DNA of 64,000 nucleotides from J027 sp034437655. GTDB lineage: Bacteria; Chloroflexota; Anaerolineae; Aggregatilineales; J027. Made by a program: the position numbers and the translations under genes. This document shows, one piece after another, positions 17,697 to 25,265 of this stretch; the first letter of the stretch is position 1; every line of letters starts with the position of its first letter. Under the pieces are notes generated by a model that saw only the letters and a list, made by a program, of their open reading frames with translations, made no database searches and had not been told where the DNA came from. The stretch covers positions 62,001 through 126,000 of the forward strand of contig DAOTTU010000085.1 of assembly GCA_034437655.1 (NCBI GenBank), given 5' to 3'.

Positions 17697-19667
17697 ATGT
17701 TAACGCTTAACCATGCACTTTGCAGCGAACCATCCATCGCCACCACTCGGGAATGGCTGGTCACGAACGGAAAAGGCAGTTACGCGGCCGGTACAGTCGC
17801 CGGCATCCTCTCACGCCGCTATCATGGGCTGTTGATCGCTGCACTGAATCCGCCGCTGAACCGCACCCTGCTGGTAGTCAAGTTAGACCCCACGGTGCGC
17901 TATCTTGACCAGGACTACAGCCTGCATTGCAATCAATGGAGCGAAAACAAGCTCGAACTGGACGGCTTGCAATACCTGCAGAACTTCACACTAGACGGAA
18001 GTGTTCCGACCTGGCGCTATGCTTTTGCCGATGCGGTGTTAGAGAAGCGTGTCTGGATGGAGCAAGGCCACAATGTGACATACGTCCAGTACACGCTTGT
18101 TCGCGGCTCTGCACCGCTCGATCTCACGCTTGATGCGTCAGTCAACTATCGCGACTATCATGAAAACAGCGCAACAGGCGATGTCATGCTAGATGTCAGC
18201 ACCGTCACCAACGGCATTGAGTTTTCCTCGGACGTCCAGCGGGCCTACCTGCGCAGTGATCATGCCACTGTTGTCACAGCCGCCGCCTGGATGCAAGACT
18301 ACTACCACGCCATTGAGGACTTTCGCGGTTTGGAACCAACTGACGCACAATTCCGCGCCGCCACATTCGATGTCACGCTGAACCCGGGCGAGTCTGTTGC
18401 TGTCGTTGCCAGCCTTAACCCGGACGCTGATCTGGATGCTACCGCCGCGCTTGCCCGCCGTCAGCATTATGACCAACAGTTGCTTGCACAGGCGGATTGC
18501 ACCGATGCGTCCCCTGTCGTGCAGCACCTGGTCCTCGCCAGTGACCAATTCATCGCTGACCGCCCTACCACACAATTCCCGGATGGCAAAACAATCATTG
18601 CAGGTTTCCCGTGGTTTGCAGATTGGGGGCGCGATACGATGATCAGCCTACCGGGGCTAACACTCAACACCAAGCGGTACACCATCGCTCGCCAAATACT
18701 GGAGACCTACGCCCAATTTGTAGACGAAGGGATGTTACCGAATCGCTTTCCAGAAGCAGGCGAGGCGCCAGAATATAACACCGTAGACGCGACTCTGTGG
18801 TATTTCAGAGCGATTCACCTGTACTATGACCATACAGGCGATGATGACCTGCTCCGTCGCCTGTACCCGACGCTCGAAGCCATCGTTGATTGGCATCGGC
18901 GCGGCACACGCTTCGGCATTCGTGTTGACCCAGACGACGGACTGCTATATGCAGGTGAACCGGGCACACAGCTCACCTGGATGGATGTCAAGATTAAAGA
19001 CTGGGTTGTCACACCGCGTCAGGGCAAAGCTGTTGAGGTCAATGCGTTGTGGTTAAACGCCTTACAGACGATGCGTCTTATCGCTACCAGGCTCAGAAAA
19101 GACGATACCCCTTACGACAAACTGCTCACGTTGGCGACAACGAATTTCAAGCGCTTCTGGAATCCAACCACTGACCATTGCTTTGACGTGCTTGATGGTG
19201 TGACGGGTGACGATGCTGCATTGCGCCCCAATCAACTCATCGCACTAGCACTCCCCAACTGCCCGCTTGACGCACAGCAACAACAAAAGATTCTAGAGCA
19301 ATGCAAAAAACAGCTTTATACACTCGCCGGATTACGCACACTGTCCCCCCGGGATAACGATTACATTGGGCAATATGGTGGTGACCGCGTTCGACGTGAC
19401 AGTGCCTATCATCAGGGCACTACCTGGGCATGGTTATTGGGGCCATTCATTGACGCGGTTATCAACGTAACAGGCGACTATGAACTGGCACGTGCCTATC
19501 TTGAGCCGTTATTGCATTCACTGTTGACGGTGCGCTGTATAGGGACTGTCAGTGAGATATTTGAAGGCGATGCACCTTTTCGGCCACGCGGTGCCTTTGC
19601 ACAAGCATGGAGTGTTGCAGAAATATTGCGTGCATGGCAAAGAATCGAGCAAGGCGGCATAATCTAA
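17697..19667 (+). CDS. Glycogen debranching enzyme (amylo-alpha-1,6-glucosidase type)
   Basis: A 656-residue two-domain enzyme: an N-terminal GDE_N-like domain (about 1-230, with REWLVTNGKGSYAAGTVAG and RRYHGLLIAAL) and a C-terminal GH133-type barrel (about 270-650, with FPWFADWGRDTMISLPGL and NTVDATLWYFRAIHLYY). It removes alpha-1,6 branch glucose from limit-dextrin-type glycogen in the cytosol. It starts 12 bp after the GH63 gene. Together they suggest the operon channels stored glucan to NAD(P)H and pentoses. Confidence 0.9.
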   Translation: MLTLNHALCSEPSIATTREWLVTNGKGSYAAGTVAGILSRRYHGLLIAALNPPLNRTLLVVKLDPTVRYLDQDYSLHCNQWSENKLELDGLQYLQNFTLDGSVPTWRYAFADAVLEKRVWMEQGHNVTYVQYTLVRGSAPLDLTLDASVNYRDYHENSATGDVMLDVSTVTNGIEFSSDVQRAYLRSDHATVVTAAAWMQDYYHAIEDFRGLEPTDAQFRAATFDVTLNPGESVAVVASLNPDADLDATAALARRQHYDQQLLAQADCTDASPVVQHLVLASDQFIADRPTTQFPDGKTIIAGFPWFADWGRDTMISLPGLTLNTKRYTIARQILETYAQFVDEGMLPNRFPEAGEAPEYNTVDATLWYFRAIHLYYDHTGDDDLLRRLYPTLEAIVDWHRRGTRFGIRVDPDDGLLYAGEPGTQLTWMDVKIKDWVVTPRQGKAVEVNALWLNALQTMRLIATRLRKDDTPYDKLLTLATTNFKRFWNPTTDHCFDVLDGVTGDDAALRPNQLIALALPNCPLDAQQQQKILEQCKKQLYTLAGLRTLSPRDNDYIGQYGGDRVRRDSAYHQGTTWAWLLGPFIDAVINVTGDYELARAYLEPLLHSLLTVRCIGTVSEIFEGDAPFRPRGAFAQAWSVAEILRAWQRIEQGGII

Positions 19668-19704
19668 GGTGTTGTTGAACATCAGTAACAAAGGTTCTCG
19701 TTTT

Positions 19705-21309
19705 ATGAACGCGCTCAAGTTCTCAGAGCTTTCGACCTTATCTTTGTTGAATAGACTTCGGTCCAGCCAGGACGATGAGGTTGTTGTTGCCATTATCCTT
19801 GAATTGGTCATTCGCAACGATGATCGTGTTATTGACACCCTGATTGAGCTGACAAGTGCCGACAGCGAGATTGTACGCTTGACGGCGGTCTGGGCACTTG
19901 GTGAATTCGCAAATACGCAAACGATTGAGCCCCTTATTGACGCCATGCTTCGTGAATTAGGTGATGTTGTCCCGGCGGGTATGGAAGCGCTCCGTCGTAT
20001 TGGAGACCCGGCTGTCAAACCACTTGTTGCTGCGCTAGATACATCCAATGAAGAGGACGTGTACATTCTTGGTGACGCAATCGCTCATGTCGGTACTGTG
20101 AAAGCATATGAGGAAGTCTGTAAAGTTGTTGACTCAGTTAACCCAATAGCCCGCACAGGTGCCGCCATTGCGTTGGGTGGACTGCGTAACCCAGATGGCA
20201 TCAGCTATCTGCTGACGCTGACAGAGGACACTTCAAGCCTTGTCCGTGCTAATGCAGCTTTTGCGCTTCAATTTGCCCACAACAATGCAGCGGTTGGTGC
20301 AGCACTGCTGGTTTTGCTGGATGATATTGATGATAGTGTCGTCGAAAATGCAGTCGTTGCGCTGGGTTATGTAGGGGGCGCTGACGTTGTGACACGTTTA
20401 ATTGACATTTTATCCTACAATGCGCCTGAGCTTGTGGTGGCTGCGGTGCGGGCACTGAATGAACTTGATGCTACTGAAGCAACACCTCACTTGCATAAGC
20501 TCCTGAACAGTCCAAACGAGAGCCTCCGCTCACAGGTCGTCATCGCGTTGCAACATCTGGGCAGCCAGCAGGATGTCCCCGCGCTACTCACCTGCCTGGA
20601 ACAGGAAGTGAATAAAGATGTTTTGTATGAAATCGGCCATGCGCTGGGCAAACTTGGTGACGCAAGCCTCTTAAATAAGTTGCCGACCCACATTGCCGAA
20701 CACCCCGCCCTGCTCGTCACACGGCTACACCTGGGGGATGATGACGCCTTTCAATATTTCCTCGCACTCAGCCGTAGCCATGAAGTCGATCACCGCTTAG
20801 ACGCGATCTGGGCGCTGGCCGGGGATCAGCACAAACGCGCAATCCCGCCATTAATTGCCGCGTTGCTCGACGGTGAATGGGATGTTCGCAGTGAAGCTGC
20901 AACCGCGCTGGCCAACCCGGGCGCAAAACAGGCCACACGACCGCTTGCACATATGCTTACTCGCGATGAAATCCCGCTTGCTCGAGAATCTGCCGCTTAT
21001 GCTCTGGGTGAAATTGGTAACCCACAAAGCGCAGGTGCGCTGGTACATGCCATGCAATATGATGATGCAGAAGTCGTGCGCGCTGCCGCTGCTGATGCAC
21101 TTGGCAAAGTCGGCAACACAGATGCTGTTCGACCGTTGATTGTCGCTTGCTTAGATGTCAGTGAGTCCGTTCGTACAGCGGCTGCGCAATCACTCAGCAA
21201 ACTGGGGAATCCCACAGCCTTACCATCCCTGCAAACGCTACTCAAAGACCAATTCGTCGCACCGCGCGTCGCTGCTCGTGAAGCCATTGCGCGAATCAAG
21301 GATAAGTAG
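19705..21309 (+). CDS. HEAT-repeat protein
   Basis: About 534 residues made almost wholly of HEAT/PBS-lyase-type repeats of about 31 residues, for example VRLTAVWALGEFA, ALGYVGGADVVTRLID and VRAAAADALGKVG; roughly 15 repeats can be counted. No enzymatic domain is seen, so it is a protein-binding scaffold of unknown partner. The start is uncertain: the ATG at 19705 (MNALKFSEL) has AAAGG 11 nt upstream, while an in-frame GTG at 19669 would add 12 residues and lies 1 bp after the debranching enzyme stop. It is the last gene of the gnd operon. Confidence 0.85.
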   Translation: MNALKFSELSTLSLLNRLRSSQDDEVVVAIILELVIRNDDRVIDTLIELTSADSEIVRLTAVWALGEFANTQTIEPLIDAMLRELGDVVPAGMEALRRIGDPAVKPLVAALDTSNEEDVYILGDAIAHVGTVKAYEEVCKVVDSVNPIARTGAAIALGGLRNPDGISYLLTLTEDTSSLVRANAAFALQFAHNNAAVGAALLVLLDDIDDSVVENAVVALGYVGGADVVTRLIDILSYNAPELVVAAVRALNELDATEATPHLHKLLNSPNESLRSQVVIALQHLGSQQDVPALLTCLEQEVNKDVLYEIGHALGKLGDASLLNKLPTHIAEHPALLVTRLHLGDDDAFQYFLALSRSHEVDHRLDAIWALAGDQHKRAIPPLIAALLDGEWDVRSEAATALANPGAKQATRPLAHMLTRDEIPLARESAAYALGEIGNPQSAGALVHAMQYDDAEVVRAAAADALGKVGNTDAVRPLIVACLDVSESVRTAAAQSLSKLGNPTALPSLQTLLKDQFVAPRVAAREAIARIKDK

Positions 21310-21360
21310 CACTCACCGCATTTGCCTGCTACAACCACCACAAATCATCCACGAAAAATT

Positions 21361-21388
21361 TTGCAATGCCATCAGCCTTCGTTATAGT
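21361..21388 (+). promoter_or_regulatory. Promoter of the stalked lipoprotein gene
   Basis: TTGCAA (21361-21366), a 16-bp spacer and TATAGT (21383-21388, five of six matches). It lies between the HEAT gene and the lipoprotein gene and would give a leader of about 40 nt. Confidence 0.55.
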
Positions 21389-21436
21389 TGGATTTGTTTG
21401 TTGACCAAATCATGCTAACGTGTGCTGGAGGGAATA

Positions 21437-23608
21437 GTGCGCATAACTCGCATTTTGACTATCATTGCTGTGGTCGGCCTTGTTGGGTGTAGCAGTGGCT
21501 TGCCTACCGTTGCGCCCCCTGAGCAAACGGAAACACGCGAAGTTGTTGAGGGAACCGTAGACGCGGCCCAAACATCCGTCGCGGTTTCACGCCAGCAGAC
21601 CGAAGATGCACCCACCAATACGATACCTCCTTCTGAAACTGATACGCCGACCAGCACCGCAACAGATACTGCGACGCCAACTGAGACAGGTACTGGAACT
21701 GAAGCACCATCCAACACACCCACGGCGGTGGAAACAGCAACCAATACGACCGTTCCAACCAGCACAAACATGCAGGTGACAAGTTCGCCAGCCGCCACGG
21801 CATCAACGGCAACCGAACCGCCGACATTCACACCAGTCGCCACCATGCCGTCTGACGAACCAACTGGCACTACCGATGCACTAACGACAATGCCGCCAAC
21901 CGACGGGCCCCTTGGGGCAGAAGCAGTTACCTCTGCATCACCAACAGCCTCCCTGACCAGTACCACAACGCCATCAGACACGCCCACAAACACCCTGACA
22001 CCAACAACAACGACCACACCGACCGATACACCAACAGGCACCTTCACGCCCACCGACACCAATACCCCAACGAATACACCGACAGATACGGTCACGCCAT
22101 CGAATACGCCTACTGCATCAAGTACAGTCACTGCAACCAACATACCGTCCATAACTCCAACGGACACGCTCACCCCCACCACGACGAATACTGCGACGCG
22201 CGTTCCAACGGATACAGTCACCCCTTCAAACACACCAGCAGCGACCAATACACCGACAGATACGGTCACACCATCGAATACGCCTACCGCATCAAGTACA
22301 CCCACCACAACCAACACGCCAACGAGTACTGCAACAAATACCTTTACGCCAACTGGCACCAGTACCTCTACAGATACACCGACAAGTACACTTACACCAA
22401 CGACAACCAACACACCTGGCAATACACCAACATACACACCAGCACCTTCAGATACACCGACAGCGACGAACACCCCAACGGATACGGTCACACCGTCAAA
22501 TACACCTACCGCGTCAAGTACATCCACCACAACCAACACACCGACGGACACACCGACGAGTACCCTCACCGCCACAGCGACCAATACACCCACCGATACG
22601 CCGACGCATACACTTACCCCCACCGCGACCAATACACCCACCGACACGCCGACCAGCACTTTCACCCCTACGGCAACTGCCAGTGCAACAAATACCGTGA
22701 CGCCGTCAAATACACCGACGGATACCCTCACACCCACAGTGACCAATACACCCACCGATACACCGACGAGTACACTCACACCGACAGCGACCAATACGCC
22801 CACCGATACGCCGACGAGTACACTTACCCCCACAGTGACCAATACGCCTACCGACACGCCGACGAGTACACTCACACCGACAGCAACCAATACGCCCACC
22901 GATACGCCGACGAATACACTTACCCCCACAGTGACCAATACGCCCACCGACACACCGACGAATACCTTCACCCCCACAGTGACCAATACGCCTACCGACA
23001 CGCCGACGAATACACTTACCCCCACAGTGACCAATACACCCACCGACACGCCGACGAGTACACTTACCCCCACCGCGACCAATACCGCAACGGATACACC
23101 GACGAGTACACTTACCCCCACCGCGACCGTAGTGCCGTTGACATCCTATGAAAGTGATGGGCTTGGGTTGTCTTTTGAGGTTGGCGAGTTCGCTCAGGTT
23201 CAGGAAACAGAGGGAGTGATAGTCATTAATGTTGTAGATGTTGTCCCCGGAACAATAGTGCTGGTACGTGGCACACCAGAAGCGTTGACCGATGTTGACA
23301 CCGGGGTCCTACCAGCAGCCGACAGTGTTCCTGCCGTGCTAGAAGTCATCAGCGGCGCAGAAGCCGAACTCCTCACCGAGTACGCGCCATTCCCGGCGTG
23401 GCGTGCGCAGCGTATTGATGCAGAGGCCAACATTCAAGCGGGGTTACTTATTGTGGTAGCTGACGGTGATTGGCTTTTTGTGAGTACCACCGCAAGCATT
23501 GCAGACTATCCATTGGCGAACGAACGTATTTTTGAACCGTTCCTATCAACACTCGAAATACAGCCGATTGCCGACCCACCACAAGGGATTTTCGGCGCAC
23601 GACGATAG
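21437..23608 (+). CDS. Lipoprotein with long Thr/Pro stalk and C-terminal globular domain
   Basis: From the GTG at 21437 the protein is about 723 residues: a lipoprotein signal MRITRILTIIAVVGLVGCSS with lipobox LVGC, a stalk of about 500 residues dominated by Thr and Pro (TPT, TDT, TNT units), and a C-terminal domain of about 150 residues (from TSYESDGLGLSFEVG) of unknown family. An upstream GTG at 21422 is also open, but GGAGGG at 21427-21432 sits 4 nt before 21437 and decides the start. The protein should be lipid-anchored outside the cell with the domain held away on a probably glycosylated stalk. The last eight stalk units are near-identical at DNA level, indicating recent tandem expansion. 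A hairpin terminator follows. Confidence 0.85.
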   Translation: MRITRILTIIAVVGLVGCSSGLPTVAPPEQTETREVVEGTVDAAQTSVAVSRQQTEDAPTNTIPPSETDTPTSTATDTATPTETGTGTEAPSNTPTAVETATNTTVPTSTNMQVTSSPAATASTATEPPTFTPVATMPSDEPTGTTDALTTMPPTDGPLGAEAVTSASPTASLTSTTTPSDTPTNTLTPTTTTTPTDTPTGTFTPTDTNTPTNTPTDTVTPSNTPTASSTVTATNIPSITPTDTLTPTTTNTATRVPTDTVTPSNTPAATNTPTDTVTPSNTPTASSTPTTTNTPTSTATNTFTPTGTSTSTDTPTSTLTPTTTNTPGNTPTYTPAPSDTPTATNTPTDTVTPSNTPTASSTSTTTNTPTDTPTSTLTATATNTPTDTPTHTLTPTATNTPTDTPTSTFTPTATASATNTVTPSNTPTDTLTPTVTNTPTDTPTSTLTPTATNTPTDTPTSTLTPTVTNTPTDTPTSTLTPTATNTPTDTPTNTLTPTVTNTPTDTPTNTFTPTVTNTPTDTPTNTLTPTVTNTPTDTPTSTLTPTATNTATDTPTSTLTPTATVVPLTSYESDGLGLSFEVGEFAQVQETEGVIVINVVDVVPGTIVLVRGTPEALTDVDTGVLPAADSVPAVLEVISGAEAELLTEYAPFPAWRAQRIDAEANIQAGLLIVVADGDWLFVSTTASIADYPLANERIFEPFLSTLEIQPIADPPQGIFGARR
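22742..23125 (+). repeat. Eight tandem 48-bp units in the stalk
   Basis: Eight head-to-tail copies of a 48-bp unit, each encoding the 16-residue TNTPTDTPTSTLTPTA or a close variant (S/N, L/F and A/V exchanges, one P to A). Copies differ mainly at third positions. Earlier in the stalk a second, more diverged motif with TDTVTPSNTPTASST recurs three times (around 22080, 22255 and 22480). Confidence 0.9.
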
Positions 23609-23633
23609 ATAGCACCACAACTTGAGAAATCAA

Positions 23634-23665
23634 AAAGCTCCGTACCATCGCAGGCGCGGAGCTTT
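23634..23665. terminator. Terminator between convergent genes
   Basis: AAAGCTCCG (23634-23642) and CGGAGCTTT (23657-23665) form a perfect 9-bp stem with a 14-nt loop, in the 80-bp gap between the convergent lipoprotein and radical SAM genes. The A-run on one side and T-run on the other allow bidirectional use. Confidence 0.8.
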
Positions 23666-23688
23666 CGTTGACCGGGGTCTTCAAAGGG

Positions 23689-25188
23689 CTAGAATCCGAT
23701 GGTTTCTGGCCGCCGATATTTGATAAGGCGCTGTAGTGCTTTAAGTTCATACGGCCAGTTATACCATTCCAACTGATAACGAATGCCAGACAATATCTTG
23801 AGCATTCGCCGCATCGTTCCTTGCAACCGGATATCAGTTACCGTCGGATAATAAGCATTTACGACCGTCTCAAAGTCGCGCACCTTGCGCCGGGCACCAT
23901 CTTTGTAAAATGGGGTGTCAGGTTCACGACGATGCGCAAAGCTCTCCCACTCAGGGCTTGCCCATTCTTCGAGCGTTTGCGGGAATGCAAAACCCAGTTC
24001 TTCTGCCACACGCAGCAGTTCACTTCGGTCATGAGGCACAGGTGTGTAGATATAGAGGATCAACTCGGCAGCGGGATTGATCGTCTTCAGCTTGCGGATG
24101 AACTTAATCGTGTTTTCAATGTCTGCTATGGGATCGGGTGGATTACCCATCACGAAACTGAACTCTGGCACAATACCAACTTGCTTGAGCTTTTCGGCCA
24201 TGTACAGCGTCTTGTCAGGGTCGCTCTGCCCACCCTTGTTCATGATCTTGAGCGTTTCAAGCGAACCGCTTTCTGCGCCCATGAAAATCATTTTGCAGCC
24301 AGAGCGCTTGATCTTTTCCCAGGTGGCATCACTATATTTGCTGAGGGTATCGACACGCCCCAACGCCCACCAGTTGATATTCAGCGGGGTGATACGATCG
24401 GCAATTTCGGCAGCGCGTGGCTCACTAACGAAGAAGTCCATATCATGGAACTCCATTGCATTAGCGCCATGGTCTTCGACCATCATTCGTGTCACTTGCT
24501 CCACGCGGGCCGGGCTTTCTGGCAACCAGCGCTGATTGACCAGCTTGACCACAGCGCAAAAGCTACACGCAAATGGGCAACCAAAGCTGGTTTGGTGCGA
24601 CAACACAGCATCGCCCAGATAGCTTGTGCCACGATAGTCACTTATGTTCACGCGATGATAGGGGTACAACGGCAAATTATCGAGCGGTACCATCGGCGCA
24701 CGCGGATTGACACGCACACTACCGTTATCCATCCAGACGAGGCTTGGAATTTCTTCCAGAGAACCGCCGTAATAGATTGTATCGATAAACTTGCGGAATG
24801 GCGCTTCACCCTGACCCTCAATAACGTAGTCTACGATACCACTTTCCAGGCATACAGCCCCGTGATGCGTTGCGAAGTAACCACCCCACAGAATCATTAG
24901 CCCCGGCAATTCTGCTTTGACACGCTTGCAGACCTCAATGGCCTGGCGTAGTTGGGGGCCGGGCATCGCCGTTACACCAAGCACTTTCGCGTCCGTACTC
25001 TGTGCCCGGTGAATGATCTCAGCAGCGGGGTCAGCAACCAGATTGCCGTCAATGATTTCGGGAGTGTAGTCCTGGTCAATGACTGCTGCTATTGCGAGTA
25101 AGGACATGGGGAGACGCTGCTTGCCCGGCGAAGTACTCACCGGGTTGAACAGCAAGACGGTAGGACCATTGATGGAGCCATGATGCAT
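23689..25188 (-). CDS. B12-binding-domain radical SAM protein
   Basis: A 499-residue protein with an N-terminal cobalamin-binding-like Rossmann domain (about 10-140, with ILWGGYFATHHG) and a radical SAM domain whose cluster motif is GCPFACSFC (Cys204, Cys208, Cys211). A classical DxHxxG cobalamin motif is not evident, so base-off B12 binding is unsure. Members of this class include methylases, BchE-type cyclases and hopanoid or lipid modifying enzymes; the substrate here is unknown. No hydrophobic anchor. It lies downstream of a membrane-protein gene on the same strand and ends at a strong terminator. Confidence 0.85.
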   Translation of the reverse strand: MHHGSINGPTVLLFNPVSTSPGKQRLPMSLLAIAAVIDQDYTPEIIDGNLVADPAAEIIHRAQSTDAKVLGVTAMPGPQLRQAIEVCKRVKAELPGLMILWGGYFATHHGAVCLESGIVDYVIEGQGEAPFRKFIDTIYYGGSLEEIPSLVWMDNGSVRVNPRAPMVPLDNLPLYPYHRVNISDYRGTSYLGDAVLSHQTSFGCPFACSFCAVVKLVNQRWLPESPARVEQVTRMMVEDHGANAMEFHDMDFFVSEPRAAEIADRITPLNINWWALGRVDTLSKYSDATWEKIKRSGCKMIFMGAESGSLETLKIMNKGGQSDPDKTLYMAEKLKQVGIVPEFSFVMGNPPDPIADIENTIKFIRKLKTINPAAELILYIYTPVPHDRSELLRVAEELGFAFPQTLEEWASPEWESFAHRREPDTPFYKDGARRKVRDFETVVNAYYPTVTDIRLQGTMRRMLKILSGIRYQLEWYNWPYELKALQRLIKYRRPETIGF

Positions 25189-25237
25189 AAGAAGTTAAAC
25201 CTATTCTATATTTGTTTATGAAACCAATAGCCCTGAC

Positions 25238-25265
25238 CACATGTGGCATGTAAGCTCACTTACAT
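25238..25265. promoter_or_regulatory. Hairpin plus palindrome at the end of the 12-TM gene
   Basis: CCACATGTGG (25238-25247) is a perfect 10-bp palindrome. Beside it ATGTAAG-ctca-CTTACAT (25248-25265) is a 7-bp stem with a 4-nt loop that includes the stop codon of the membrane protein. No U-tract follows. It lies 50 bp upstream of the radical SAM gene and might be an operator or a processing site. Confidence 0.35.

Noticed and set aside
21415..23121. Long minus-strand open frame of 568 codons rich in Val and Gly
   Set aside because: It is the antisense shadow of the Thr/Pro repeats. The plus-strand frame has a lipobox, ribosome-binding site, promoter, terminator and a non-repetitive C-terminal domain.
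22742..23125. Regularly spaced repeats that could suggest a CRISPR array
   Set aside because: Units are contiguous 48-bp in-frame coding repeats without unique spacers; no cas genes are near.
23821..24900. Plus-strand frame of 359 codons opposite the radical SAM gene
   Set aside because: The radical SAM cluster motif and B12-like domain lie on the minus strand; the plus frame shows no family pattern.
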